DNA of 38,365 nt, taken from contig JAJXWH010000048.1 of the NCBI GenBank assembly GCA_021781745.1, forward strand, positions 1 through 38,365, given 5' to 3'. Made by a program: the position numbers and the translations under genes. This stretch comes from Bacillota bacterium. Lineage in GTDB: Bacteria; Bacillota; Clostridia; Clostridiales; Clostridiaceae. Position 1 is the first letter of the stretch; every line of letters starts with the position of its first letter. This document shows positions 24,018-32,977 of this stretch, one piece after another. A model generated the notes under the pieces. That model did not search any database. It saw nothing but the letters and a program-made list of their open reading frames with translations, and was not told the DNA's origin.

Positions 24018-25598
24018 ATGAATGATAATCAATTTGCTACATTAGGTCTTAAAGAGAGTGTTGTTAAAGCAATATCAGACCTTGGTTTTACGAAACCATC
24101 TCAAATACAAGAGCAGAGTATTCCTGTAACATTAAGTGGTGCTGATTTAATAGGTCAAGCGCAAACTGGTACTGGGAAAACTGCCGCTTACAGTCTTCCA
24201 ATCATCACCAAAATGAGTGATAACAAAGGAATAAAGGCGCTTATTTTAGCACCAACAAGAGAACTTGCTGTTCAGGTTAAAGAAGAAATAGAAAGACTTT
24301 CTAAATACGAGAAAGCTGAAGTACTAGCTATTTACGGTGGAGATTCAATCGACAGACAAATTAGAGCACTAAAAAAAGGTACTGTAGATATAGTTGTTGG
24401 TACACCAGGAAGAATCCTAGATCTTATAAAGAGAAAATGCCTTCATTTAGATAGAATAGAATTTTTAGTACTAGATGAAGCTGACGAAATGCTTAATATG
24501 GGATTCATTGACGATATAGAAGAAATTCTAAGTCATACGCCTTCTGAAAGACAAACTTTATTATTTTCAGCCACAATGCCTGATCCAATAGCAAAACTTG
24601 CAAAAAGATATATGAAACCTGATGCTAAACTTGTTAGTATAAAGAAAAGCTCACTAACTGTATCTAAGATTGAGCAAAACTATTTTATGATTAATAATAA
24701 GCATAGACTTGAAGCTCTTTGTAGATTGTTAGATTTAGACAATCCAAGTTCAGCTATAATATTCTGTAGAACTAAAAGAGGTGTTGACGAGTTAGTTCAA
24801 GAGTTACAATCTAAGGGTTATATGGTTGAAGGAATGCATGGAGACATGACACAAGCTCATAGGTTAACTACTTTAAATAAATTTAAAGAAGGTACCCTTA
24901 ATTTATTAATTGCTACTGATGTTGCTGCTAGAGGTATTGATGTAGAAGGAGTAACTCACGTATTTAATTACGATTTACCTCAAGATGTTGAATCATATGT
25001 TCATAGAATTGGTAGAACTGGTAGAGCAGATAAAAGTGGAACTGCATATTCGTTAGTAACTCCAAAAGATTTTTCGATGCTTAAACAAATTCAGAATGTA
25101 ACTAAAAGTTCCATTACACAAAAACCAATTCCAACAGCAGAAGAAATTAATAATAAAAAATTTAAAGATATGGTTTCAGAAGTTCAAGAAGCTATCAATA
25201 CTGGAGAACTTACTAAATTTATTCCAAGTGCAATAGAACTTGCTGAGTCTAACGATCCAATTTCAATTATTGCAGCTTTAATGAAAATTAAATTTGAGAA
25301 TGAAAGTGTGTTTGACTACAGTTCAAACAAACTAGATGCACCAAGCAAAAAAGAAGATATTCGTTTATTCTTCTCTGTCGGTAAAAAAGATGGCTTAACA
25401 CCAAAAGTGTTAATTAACTACATTAAAGATATGACAAGAATTAATGCTTCAGCGATTGGTCAAATAGACCTTATGGAAAACTTCTCATTTGTAACAGTTG
25501 ATGAAACTGTATCTACTAAAATATTGGATAAGTGTCCAGGCGGAAAGATTAATAGAAAAAAAGTGAATGTTGAAGTTGCTAATAAGCGTAAGAAGTAA
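24018..25598 (+). CDS. DEAD-box RNA helicase with C-terminal DbpA-type RNA-binding domain
   Basis: 526 aa. Q motif at about 8-35, motif I AQTGTGKT (48-55), PTRELA (79-84), DEAD (153-156), SAT (184-186), 'ATDVAARGID' and 'HRIGRTGR' in the second RecA domain. The last 75 residues ('IRLFFSVGKKDGLTPKVLIN') fit the DbpA RNA-binding domain, which targets 23S rRNA in DbpA/YxiN. It probably acts in ribosome assembly or RNA turnover. AACGAGG precedes the ATG. Without a search I cannot choose between DbpA/YxiN and CshA/DeaD; the DbpA-type tail favours a YxiN or CsdA-like enzyme. Confidence 0.93.
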   Translation: MNDNQFATLGLKESVVKAISDLGFTKPSQIQEQSIPVTLSGADLIGQAQTGTGKTAAYSLPIITKMSDNKGIKALILAPTRELAVQVKEEIERLSKYEKAEVLAIYGGDSIDRQIRALKKGTVDIVVGTPGRILDLIKRKCLHLDRIEFLVLDEADEMLNMGFIDDIEEILSHTPSERQTLLFSATMPDPIAKLAKRYMKPDAKLVSIKKSSLTVSKIEQNYFMINNKHRLEALCRLLDLDNPSSAIIFCRTKRGVDELVQELQSKGYMVEGMHGDMTQAHRLTTLNKFKEGTLNLLIATDVAARGIDVEGVTHVFNYDLPQDVESYVHRIGRTGRADKSGTAYSLVTPKDFSMLKQIQNVTKSSITQKPIPTAEEINNKKFKDMVSEVQEAINTGELTKFIPSAIELAESNDPISIIAALMKIKFENESVFDYSSNKLDAPSKKEDIRLFFSVGKKDGLTPKVLINYIKDMTRINASAIGQIDLMENFSFVTVDETVSTKILDKCPGGKINRKKVNVEVANKRKK

Positions 25599-25629
25599 TA
25601 AAATGTAAAGATTTTATTGTTCTTAATTT

Positions 25630-25685
25630 AAGGGAAGATTTATTTTTAGGTGCACACCTAGAGCTTATCCTCCCTTTTTTATTTT
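25630..25685 (+). terminator. Terminator of the helicase gene
   Basis: AAGGGAAGAT pairs with ATCCTCCCTT around an inner palindrome TAGGTGCACACCTA, followed by TTTTTATTTTC. Confidence 0.8.
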
Positions 25686-25752
25686 CTAAAATTCAAGCTT
25701 ATAATTTAAATTTTTCCGCAAACGCATATTACATATTATCTATAGCTGCCAC

Positions 25753-26268
25753 CTAACTATCTACATTATCCTCATAAGAATCTACTTCTATTATAGTATC
25801 AATAAATGCATATTTTTTCGGCATTCTCATGCTGAGAACTCCATTATCAATACTTTTAAGTACTTGGTCCGTATCAATATCTTCTATATTTTCGAATTTT
25901 TTGTTATATGCTCTCCTTACAATTGTGTTATTTGATAAGATTCCAAAACTACTTTTTTGTATTTCTGATCTAATTAAATTTATTTCTATAATCCCTGGAT
26001 CGTATCTTATACTTAATTCTCTTAGGTCTATCCCTCTTAAATCTATAGCTAATAAATACATGTCTTCATATTGTTCAAAATTAATAAAACTTTCTTGATC
26101 CGCTTCCAAGTTTTCTTCAGAATATTCTCCCTGAAAAGTATTTCCGTTATTTGAGGTGAGTTCATTTATATCAATAATATCCAGAAAAGTTTGCATGACT
26201 CCACTTATTTTCTGAATATTTTTAGCATTGAATATATTCCCAACCCCAAAAGAAAAAATTTTAAACAT
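25753..26268 (-). CDS. Hsp20/alpha-crystallin-like protein
   Basis: 171 aa. The central part reads as an alpha-crystallin domain: 'YLLAIDLRGIDLRELSIRYD' (beta3-beta4), 'GIIEINLIR', then 'YNKKFENIEDIDTDQVLKSI' and 'DNGVLSMRMPKKY' (the 'NGVLxxxxPK' signature of Hsp20). The N-terminal 50 residues are not conserved. The C-terminal I-x-I is only loosely present ('IDTIIEV'). It would be an ATP-independent holdase. TAGGGAGA precedes the ATG. It is convergent with the helicase gene. Confidence 0.7.
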   Translation of the reverse strand: MFKIFSFGVGNIFNAKNIQKISGVMQTFLDIIDINELTSNNGNTFQGEYSEENLEADQESFINFEQYEDMYLLAIDLRGIDLRELSIRYDPGIIEINLIRSEIQKSSFGILSNNTIVRRAYNKKFENIEDIDTDQVLKSIDNGVLSMRMPKKYAFIDTIIEVDSYEDNVDS

Positions 26269-26372
26269 ATTATCTCCCTAATACATTTCTTAATACTTAT
26301 ATAATATTTCTAAAATCTTAATTTGTTTAAAATAATTCTCTTAATTTACTATATATTTCGAGCAGTTAGAAT

Positions 26373-26472
26373 TAGTGTATCAATACTAAGCAATACTCAA
26401 ACTAAATTAAAATATTATCTCATTAATATTTTAATACACTTTTTTCTAAATTAGTTACTATAATCAGTAACT
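26373..26472. promoter_or_regulatory. Sites upstream of levR shared with the downstream PTS promoter
   Basis: TAGTGTATCAATA (26373-26385) and the inverse unit TTAATACACT (26431-26440) repeat the units found upstream of the EIID relic. A further perfect palindrome, AGTTACT-ATAATC-AGTAACT, lies at 26453-26472. The shared units could be binding sites for the activator; the palindrome may be for another regulator. Confidence 0.4.
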
Positions 26473-26540
26473 GTATTGACACACTATTGAATATATTTTC
26501 TTTTCCTCTTACAATATTTATTGAAAGGAAGGGATTTATC

Positions 26541-29339
26541 ATGAAGCGTATAGATAGAATATATAATTATATTCTTGAAAATTCTAAAAGTTTTGATAAA
26601 AATCAATTTTTAGAGCAAAAAGGGTTCAGTGCTCAAGAAATTGGAGAAACTTTAGATATTTTAAGGAATAATGTTTCAAAAGAACTTAATACACTTTGTA
26701 GAGAAAAGAAAATAATTAAAATAAAAAACAGGCCTGTTATGTATTTTGATAGAAAATACCTTGAAGACTTACTCTCTGTAAAATTATCTGAAGATTTAGA
26801 TGAGATAAACGATGTAAATTCATTAATTTCAACATCATTAAAGGTAATTACTGAAGATCAATCGCCGTTTGATTACTTGATAGGTGCTAATACAGGCTTA
26901 AAAAATCAAATCGAACAAGCCAAAGCCGCATTAATGTATCCGCCAAATAGTCTACACACGTTAATAATTGGCAGTACTGGTGTTGGTAAGAGTTTATTTG
27001 CCAATATTATGTATGAATATTCAAAATATATAAAGAAACTGCCCGATGATGCGTCTTTTGTTGTATTTAACTGTGCTGACTACGCCAATAATCCTCAACT
27101 TCTTTTATCATATATTTTTGGGCACATTAAGGGTGCATTCACTGGTGCTGATAAAGAAAAAGAAGGTATAGTAGAAAAAGCTGATGGAGGTATCCTTTTC
27201 CTAGATGAAATACATAGATTACCACCTGAAGGTCAAGAGATGGTTTTTTATTTCATGGATACCGGAACATATACTAAACTTGGTGAAACAGATAGAGCAC
27301 GTAAAGCAAATGTATTATTGATCGGAGCGACAACAGAAGATCCAAACTCTACATTGCTTAATACTTTTATAAGGAGAATTCCAATAACTATAGCAATTCC
27401 AAGTTTTGATGAAAGGCCTATAGATGACCAAATTCAATTAATACACTATTTAATATCAAAGGAAGCTCAAAGAGTTAATAAGACAATAAAAATCTCAGCT
27501 GAAGCCATTAAAGCCCTTATTGGAAGTACTTCTTACGGAAATGTTGGACAGCTTAAATCTAATATTCAGTTAGCTTGTGCAAAGGGATTTTTAAACTCTA
27601 TCAATACTGATGAGTGTATTGATATAAATCTTAAATTGCTGCCGCCAAATATTAAAAATGGAATTCTTGCTTTTGGAAACAAAATAAAAGATAATGCAAC
27701 TGCATGGAATATAATTCCTAACACAATTACAATAAAGCCTGATATAGACAAAACATTTTTGGAGACTGAAGCCTATGAACCGCCATTTAATATTTATAAC
27801 ATTATTGAAGATAAAACATCAGCTCTTCAAGAAGAAGGAATGAGAGATGAAGATATTAAGAACTTCATCACGACAGATATCAACATTCATTTAAAACAAT
27901 TCTATGCAAGGTTTAAAAATGATACCCATAAGCGAGAGGGCTTATTGAAAATTGTTGATAAAGATATAATTGATTTTGCCGAAGAAATCAAGGCACTGGC
28001 TGAAGCTAAATTAAATAGAAAACTAAATGAGCGATTTATTTATGCTACAAGTCTTCATTTTAGTGCATTATTTAATCGTATTAAGAAGAAGACTATTTCT
28101 TATTCATCGCATATTGAATTACAGCTTTCTGTTAATAGTAAAGAGTACGAGGCTGCCACTGAAATACATTCGTTAATTGAAAGTCGCTATAATTTAACTA
28201 TTCCACCTATTGAGATTGAATATCTTGCTTTACTTTTAACTTCAATTCAAGAATCATCGCATCAAGAAAGAGTTGGCATAGTGGTAGCTGCTCATGGTTC
28301 AAGCACTGCTACAAGTATGGTTGCTGTTGCCAGAAAACTCTTTGATGCAGATAATATATTAGCTGTTGATATGCCTCTTGAAATGGCTCCTTACGATATA
28401 TTAGAAACAGTTATTGAAAAAGTAAAAATTGTTGATGAAGGTAAAGGAGTATTGCTTTTAGTAGATATGGGATCATTAAATAGCTTTGGTGATGTTATTA
28501 CTGAGAGGACAAATATCATCACAAAAAGTGTTGATATGGTATCCACACCATTAGTATTAGAAGCAGTTAGAAAATGTTCTTTATTTGATACAGATTTAAA
28601 TTCAGTTTACTCATATTTAATTACTGATTTTAGAGGCTACACAAATAAGGTTATTTCTGAAGAAATCGCAAATACTGACAGAGTTCTTGTAACAATTTGT
28701 TCCACTGGTAAAGGCGCTGCAATTAAACTTAAGGAATTAGTTCAGGATATTGTTGATAACATTACTACAAATGATATTAATATAATTCCTATTGGATTGA
28801 AAAATTTAAACAAATCAATTAATCATATATCAAAAAATAATAAAATCATTTCACTTATTGGCATATCAAATCCTAATATGGGAATTCCATTCATCTCACT
28901 AGAAAATTTAATTGATGGATCTGGCGAAAAAGTATTAAAAAGTTTGATAGATGGAAAGACTATTGTTGATACTAATAATAAAGCAGAAAATCAAATTGTT
29001 CTTAAAAATCTTTGTAAACAAAGTCTTAGAGAACTGCTAACATACTTAAATCCTGAAAAAATATGTTCTTTATTGGAGGATTTTGTTATTACTATTGAAC
29101 AATCCTTATGCATAAATTACGAGAATCCTGCAAAACTAAGAATTATGTTACATGTTGCATGCGCCTTAGAAAGAATGATTTTAAATGATGGATTGGTATA
29201 TAGAGAACCTCCTGATACTCTAGGTCAAGATATTCTATCTGCTTTAAGAAAAGCAAGCTTAAAATTTAAGAATTCGTTATCTATATCGTTATCTGATGAT
29301 GAACTGTATTACATGGTTGATATACTTAACGAATATTAA
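26541..29339 (+). CDS. LevR/ManR-type sigma-54-dependent PTS regulator
   Basis: 932 aa from the ATG at 26541 (GGAAGGGAT site); the frame extends to 26487 but without a ribosome site. N-terminal winged-helix DNA-binding part (1-70); AAA+ domain with Walker A G144-STGVGKS, the sigma-54-contacting GAFTGA loop (198-203) and Walker B GGILFLDE (216-223); PRD1 about 470-575 with H507; EIIA-Man-like domain about 576-700 with H585 in 'AAHGSSTA'; EIIB-Gat-like domain about 712-815 with C720; PRD2 about 830-932 with H871. The full set of phosphorylation sites lets PTS proteins tune its activity. Such activators normally switch on a mannose-family PTS operon just downstream. Here only an EIID fragment remains. 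Confidence 0.93.
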   Translation: MKRIDRIYNYILENSKSFDKNQFLEQKGFSAQEIGETLDILRNNVSKELNTLCREKKIIKIKNRPVMYFDRKYLEDLLSVKLSEDLDEINDVNSLISTSLKVITEDQSPFDYLIGANTGLKNQIEQAKAALMYPPNSLHTLIIGSTGVGKSLFANIMYEYSKYIKKLPDDASFVVFNCADYANNPQLLLSYIFGHIKGAFTGADKEKEGIVEKADGGILFLDEIHRLPPEGQEMVFYFMDTGTYTKLGETDRARKANVLLIGATTEDPNSTLLNTFIRRIPITIAIPSFDERPIDDQIQLIHYLISKEAQRVNKTIKISAEAIKALIGSTSYGNVGQLKSNIQLACAKGFLNSINTDECIDINLKLLPPNIKNGILAFGNKIKDNATAWNIIPNTITIKPDIDKTFLETEAYEPPFNIYNIIEDKTSALQEEGMRDEDIKNFITTDINIHLKQFYARFKNDTHKREGLLKIVDKDIIDFAEEIKALAEAKLNRKLNERFIYATSLHFSALFNRIKKKTISYSSHIELQLSVNSKEYEAATEIHSLIESRYNLTIPPIEIEYLALLLTSIQESSHQERVGIVVAAHGSSTATSMVAVARKLFDADNILAVDMPLEMAPYDILETVIEKVKIVDEGKGVLLLVDMGSLNSFGDVITERTNIITKSVDMVSTPLVLEAVRKCSLFDTDLNSVYSYLITDFRGYTNKVISEEIANTDRVLVTICSTGKGAAIKLKELVQDIVDNITTNDINIIPIGLKNLNKSINHISKNNKIISLIGISNPNMGIPFISLENLIDGSGEKVLKSLIDGKTIVDTNNKAENQIVLKNLCKQSLRELLTYLNPEKICSLLEDFVITIEQSLCINYENPAKLRIMLHVACALERMILNDGLVYREPPDTLGQDILSALRKASLKFKNSLSISLSDDELYYMVDILNEY

Positions 29340-29404
29340 TATTTTACTAAGTATTTTTTTAGTATCAAATAACAGTATTATTAATTAAAAGTATATAGTT
29401 TTCT

Positions 29405-29513
29405 ATGCAAAGTGTATTACTTTACATTTCTAGTGTATTAATAATTTTTAATGATATTTATTTAATTATACTAAAACTGTATCGTAATAATACTTTGCAT
29501 TTTTGATACACTA
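29405..29513 (+). promoter_or_regulatory. Upstream activator sites for the LevR-type regulator
   Basis: A near-perfect inverted repeat: ATGCAAAGTGTATTAC (29405-29420) against GTAATAATACTTTGCAT (29484-29500). In addition TAGTGTATTAATA (29431-29443) and its inverse TTGATACACTA (29503-29513). The same unit occurs upstream of levR. Spacing 20-110 nt before the -24 element suits enhancer-type sites. Confidence 0.55.
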
Positions 29514-29515
29514 TA

Positions 29516-29532
29516 TTGGCACGCTTATTGTT
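29516..29532 (+). promoter_or_regulatory. Sigma-54 promoter (-24/-12), with an altered -12
   Basis: TTGGCACG-CTTA-TTGTT against the consensus TTGGCACG-N4-TTGCW. The GG and the -12 position are 10 nt apart as required, but the -12 GC is GT. It lies just after the activator sites. It is also the start of the readable EIID fragment, so the deletion that fused them may end within this element. Confidence 0.6.
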
Positions 29533-29875
29533 ATATATATTAGTATCTAAAACAATTGCAGAAATGGCCGGAGGCAGACTTCAAAAATTAACAGACGGAG
29601 CTTCAATTCTAGGATTATTCGTAATGGGTGCTCTTGTTAATAGATGGACTACTATAAATGTTCCACTAGTGGTTTCCACTATTACTAAAGCAGATGGGAC
29701 AACGGCTGTTACAACTGTTCAAAACATCTTAGATTCATTATTACCAGGATTACTTACATTAATCTTTACTTTCATCTGCATGAGCCTGCTTAGAAAGAAA
29801 GTTAATGCAGTTTGGATTATATTCGGAATCTTCGCTTTTGGTATTCTATTCTATTGGTTAGGATGGTTAAAGTAA
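29516..29875 (+). pseudogene. C-terminal remnant of mannose-family PTS EIID component
   Basis: About 119 codons, open from a TTG inside the sigma-54 element, with no ribosome site or ATG at the front. The protein 'EMAGGRLQKLTDGASILGLF' then 'VMGALVNRWTTINVPLVVST' and the ending 'IFGIFAFGILFYWLGWLK' is the last third of EIID (ManZ/LevG type, about 270-300 aa when intact). EIIAB, EIIC and the first two thirds of EIID, which should lie between promoter and this point, are missing. The simplest reading is one deletion removing about 2-3 kb. The frame is still open, so the event may be recent. Confidence 0.8.
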
Positions 29876-29915
29876 AAATAGTAAATAAACTTATAGTGTT
29901 AAACTAACGTAAAAT

Positions 29916-29960
29916 AAAGAGACTATCTTTTCGAATCATTTTATATAGTCTCTTTCTTAT
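29916..29960. terminator. Bidirectional terminator
   Basis: AAAGAGACTAT (29916-29926) pairs perfectly with ATAGTCTCTTT (29945-29955). U-rich sequence follows in both directions (TCTTATTATT; TTATTTTACG). It ends the EIID relic and the convergent HD gene. Confidence 0.8.
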
Positions 29961-29969
29961 TATTAAAAT

Positions 29970-30602
29970 TTATTTGCATACCTTAACGAATCTACTTATC
30001 TTTTCTCTAAATTTATTAATCTGATCAATTGTATCACTAATCTCATTATAATCCAAATTTCCCCTGCCTAATCTATCTGAAAGTGAAACTAATACAATTT
30101 CGTTAACCTTCACATCCTCTAACATACCATCTATATTTTGAAATTTCATTTCTTTAGTGACAAATAAGCTCTGCATATGCCATCTTACAAGGCCTCTTAC
30201 ATTTTTTATAAAGCTTTCTTCTTCGTTAAAATAATTTAAAAATTCTTCAGCCATCTCCGCACCTACAATATCATGATTATATGATGTTAGTCTTCCTTTT
30301 CTAAGTTTAGTAGTCGGTTTTTTCCCTATATCATGCAACAAAAGTGCCCACATAAAAGCTCTTTCATCTTCACTTTTATCCCTACTTTTAGCTCCTTCAT
30401 CTATAACCATCATAGTATGAATAAACACATTTCCTTCTGGATGAAATTTAGGATTTTGGTCAACTTCGTTTAAATCTTTAATCATTGAAAATGGGTATTT
30501 ATCAAGCAAGTGACTATTTAATGCCTCTTGTATATATACAGATGGTCTATCGTCACTAAGTAAATGTTCTTCTATATTCAAAAAAATTTCTTTATCTGTC
30601 AT
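29970..30602 (-). CDS. HD-domain phosphohydrolase
   Basis: 210 aa. Metal-binding His/Asp residues: 'GNVFIHTMMVIDEGAK' (first His), 'LLLHDIGKKPTT' (HD pair), 'YNHDIVGAEMAEEFL' and 'RGLVRWHMQSL'. This order matches HDIG-type domains found in CCA-adding enzymes and related phosphatases or nucleotidases. The N-terminal 45 residues are not recognisable. The substrate is unknown. It is a single gene between two terminators. Confidence 0.8.
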   Translation of the reverse strand: MTDKEIFLNIEEHLLSDDRPSVYIQEALNSHLLDKYPFSMIKDLNEVDQNPKFHPEGNVFIHTMMVIDEGAKSRDKSEDERAFMWALLLHDIGKKPTTKLRKGRLTSYNHDIVGAEMAEEFLNYFNEEESFIKNVRGLVRWHMQSLFVTKEMKFQNIDGMLEDVKVNEIVLVSLSDRLGRGNLDYNEISDTIDQINKFREKISRFVKVCK

Positions 30603-30731
30603 AATACACTCCTATTTATTTTTCTTTAGTGTCGATATAAAAAACTACTTATAACTACACTATAATTTTCAAACTACTATTATTATACCTAATAATCTTG
30701 TTATTAAACATTTATAACCATAAACACGAGT

Positions 30732-30829
30732 AAAAAATAATAGAGAACAATTCACCTCTATAGATTCTATCAAGAAAATTATTATTAAAACTCTTTCCTT
30801 AAAATTCTAGAGATAAATTATTCTCTATT
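30732..30829 (-). terminator. Terminator of amtB-glnK
   Basis: Minus strand AATAGAGAA (30821-30829) pairs with TTCTCTATT (30739-30747) at the base of a long imperfect hairpin whose inner arms (TCTCTAGA / TCTATAGAGG) also pair; followed by ATTTTTTA. Confidence 0.6.
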
Positions 30830-30871
30830 AAGTATTATATTAAGATATTAATTTTTCATTTAAAATATTTC

Positions 30872-31210
30872 TTATAATGCTGCGTTGCCTCTTTCGCCAG
30901 TTCTAATTCTTACGCACTCTGCAATATCTACAACAAATATTTTTCCGTCGCCAACTTCACCAGTTCTAGCTAATCCTGTAATTAATTCAATAACATCTTC
31001 TACTTTATCATCTTCAACAACTATTTTAACTTCTATCTTAGGTAATACATTAGTTGTTATTTCTGTTCCTCTATGATACTCTTTCCATCCACGTTGTTGT
31101 CCGCATCCCATAACTTGGCTGATAGTTACACCATTTATATTGTTATTCTTTAAAGCATCTTTGATTTCCTCAAGTTTTGAAGGTCTTATAATTGCTTCTA
31201 CTCTTTTCAT
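30872..31210 (-). CDS. glnK: PII nitrogen-regulatory protein, GlnK type
   Basis: A 112-aa trimeric signal protein that senses 2-oxoglutarate and ATP/ADP and blocks the ammonium channel by inserting its T-loop. The T-loop reads 'QQRGWKEYHRGTEITTNVLP'; position 51, Tyr and uridylylated in enteric bacteria, is Ile, so that modification cannot occur. The PROSITE-like C-terminal signature 'TGEVGDGKIFVVDIAECVRI' is intact. It follows amtB, the usual amtB-glnK pair (reverse order to E. coli), with a 135-nt gap without an obvious terminator. Confidence 0.93.
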   Translation of the reverse strand: MKRVEAIIRPSKLEEIKDALKNNNINGVTISQVMGCGQQRGWKEYHRGTEITTNVLPKIEVKIVVEDDKVEDVIELITGLARTGEVGDGKIFVVDIAECVRIRTGERGNAAL

Positions 31211-31345
31211 AATTATTTCCTCCCTAATTATCTACATAATATACATTTAATAAACGTCTTTCTGAAATTATACCATAAATCCATTAAGATTGCTTATCTA
31301 TTATATATATTTATAGTATTTGATTGCATTGATCACATTTATACC

Positions 31346-32587
31346 TTAGTCTAATCCATTGAATGCTGGGTACGCTGTTTCACCATGTTCAGCTACATCA
31401 AGACCATCAGCTTCTTCTGAACTTTCAACTCTAATAGTCATAAATAACTTCATAACCTTTAAGATAATATATGTCATAACTGCTGCAAAAACTACTGTTA
31501 TTACAATACCCTCTATTTGAGCAATTAAAAGATTGATATCTCCAAAGAAAAGACCGTTCCATTTTGCTACAGAGTTAATTGATGTTTGAGCGAATAATCC
31601 AGTTGCAATACCTCCCCAAACTCCACCAATTCCGTGGCATCCAAAAGCATCTAAAGCATCATCGTATCCAAATTTAGATTTTACAACACTCATGAAGAAG
31701 AAGCATATTGGAGATACTAGCGCACCTATTACAATTGAGGACCAAAGTGGAACAAATCCTGCTGCTGGTGTAATTGCAACTAATCCTACTACAGCACCTG
31801 TTGCTGCTCCTAGTACTGTTGGCTTACCATGTTTTACTTTTTCTATTAACATCCATGAAAGTAATGCTGCTGCTGCTGCAGTATTTGTTGTCATGAAAGC
31901 ATGTACAGCAAGTGGACCAGCGTTTAATGCACTTCCAGCATTAAATCCAAACCATCCAAACCAAAGTAATGCTGCTCCAAGAACTACAAATGGAATGTTG
32001 TGTGGTTGATATGACATCATTCCATATCCACGTCTCTTACCTAAAACAATACAAGCTACAAGCCCTGAAACTCCTGAACTTATATGAACTACGTCTCCAC
32101 CAGCGAAGTCTACTGCTCCTAAAGAACCAATTATTCCGCCACCCCATACCATATGAGCTAATGGATAATATACTAAAACTGACCATGCTGCTATGAATAT
32201 AAATAATGCTGAAAATTTCATTCTTCCTACTAAAGATCCAGTAATAAGTGCTGGAGTAATTATTGCGAACATCATTTGAAATGCTGCAAAAAGTTCGTGA
32301 GGTATAGTTGCTGCATATGCTGATGGATCTCCTCCAACTCCATTAAACAATGCAAAGTTAAGTCCACCAATTATTCCATGAATATCATCACCAAAGGATA
32401 ATGAATAACCTATTAAAACCCATAATATTGATGCTAATCCACAAATAAAGAATGAAGACATCAACGTATTTAAAACATTTTTTCTACGAACCATTCCACC
32501 ATAAAAGAATGCTAGTCCTGGTGTCATTAAAAGTACAAGTGCTGAACATATTAATATAAAACTGCTATCGCCAAAATTGATTTGCAT
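31346..32587 (-). CDS. amtB: Ammonium transporter AmtB
   Basis: 413 aa, about 11 membrane segments. Twin-His pore residues lie in 'FAGGDVVHISSGVSGL' and 'ALDAFGCHGIGGVWGG'; the N-terminal 'TPGLAFFYGGMVRRKNVLN' is the Amt/Mep/Rh signature. No signal peptide is evident, as in other Gram-positive Amt proteins. AAGGGGG precedes the ATG. The leader includes a hairpin with U-run directly after a strong promoter (32745-32850) and two further hairpins (AAAGTAAC / GTTACTTT, and TTACAAAA / TTTTGTAA) between 32670 and 32715. Confidence 0.95.
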   Translation of the reverse strand: MQINFGDSSFILICSALVLLMTPGLAFFYGGMVRRKNVLNTLMSSFFICGLASILWVLIGYSLSFGDDIHGIIGGLNFALFNGVGGDPSAYAATIPHELFAAFQMMFAIITPALITGSLVGRMKFSALFIFIAAWSVLVYYPLAHMVWGGGIIGSLGAVDFAGGDVVHISSGVSGLVACIVLGKRRGYGMMSYQPHNIPFVVLGAALLWFGWFGFNAGSALNAGPLAVHAFMTTNTAAAAALLSWMLIEKVKHGKPTVLGAATGAVVGLVAITPAAGFVPLWSSIVIGALVSPICFFFMSVVKSKFGYDDALDAFGCHGIGGVWGGIATGLFAQTSINSVAKWNGLFFGDINLLIAQIEGIVITVVFAAVMTYIILKVMKLFMTIRVESSEEADGLDVAEHGETAYPAFNGLD

Positions 32588-32744
32588 AATAAATCCCCCT
32601 TAAATTGGTATTTCTTTAAGTAAAAGTTATTGTTTACTTGCTTTTATTTTTTTCAAACAAATGTAATTCAGAAAGTAACTGAGCTCCGTTACTTTACAAA
32701 ATGTTTTTGTAAAATAATTTACTTGACCTACCACGATATCGTAA

Positions 32745-32808
32745 TTTTTTTTAATAAAAAAACGGTGCTTGTAACACGTACCTATTAGTACGTTTCACAA
32801 ACACCGTT
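32745..32808 (-). terminator. Hairpin plus U-run at the very start of the amtB transcript (candidate attenuator or small RNA)
   Basis: On the minus strand AACGGTG-TTTGT-GAA-ACGTAC loops over TAATAG to GTACGT-GTT-ACAAG-CACCGTT, followed by TTTTTTATT. The stem begins about 6-8 nt after the expected start of the promoter at 32822-32850. It is also the only terminator between the APH-like gene and amtB, so part of its job may be to end that transcript. Confidence 0.65.
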
Positions 32809-32821
32809 GTTTATTGTAATT

Positions 32822-32850
32822 AGTATATTATCCATTTATAAAATTGTCAA
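32822..32850 (-). promoter_or_regulatory. Sigma-A promoter upstream of amtB
   Basis: Minus strand TTGACA (32845-32850), 17-nt spacer, TATACT (32822-32827). In the 390-nt gap 32588-32977 this is the only near-consensus promoter I see for amtB-glnK. Confidence 0.7.
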
Positions 32851-32977
32851 TATATTTTTAAAAATTTATGAAAAATGTTTCTTTCTTTTCATTTAATTTG
32901 ATAATATTTATTACAAATAAAGTAATTTGAGCTTTATTATCCTCCGTGCCATCTTTCGATTATTAAAATTCATTCCT

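Noticed and set aside
26487..26540. N-terminal extension of the LevR-type regulator
   Set aside because: The first ATG lacks a ribosome site; the ATG at 26541 has GGAAGGGAT and matches the usual start of the winged-helix domain.
32745..32808. ANTAR-type antiterminator in the amtB leader
   Set aside because: The apical hexaloop does not have A at position 1 and G at position 4, and the second hairpin has an 8-nt loop, so the known motif is not met.
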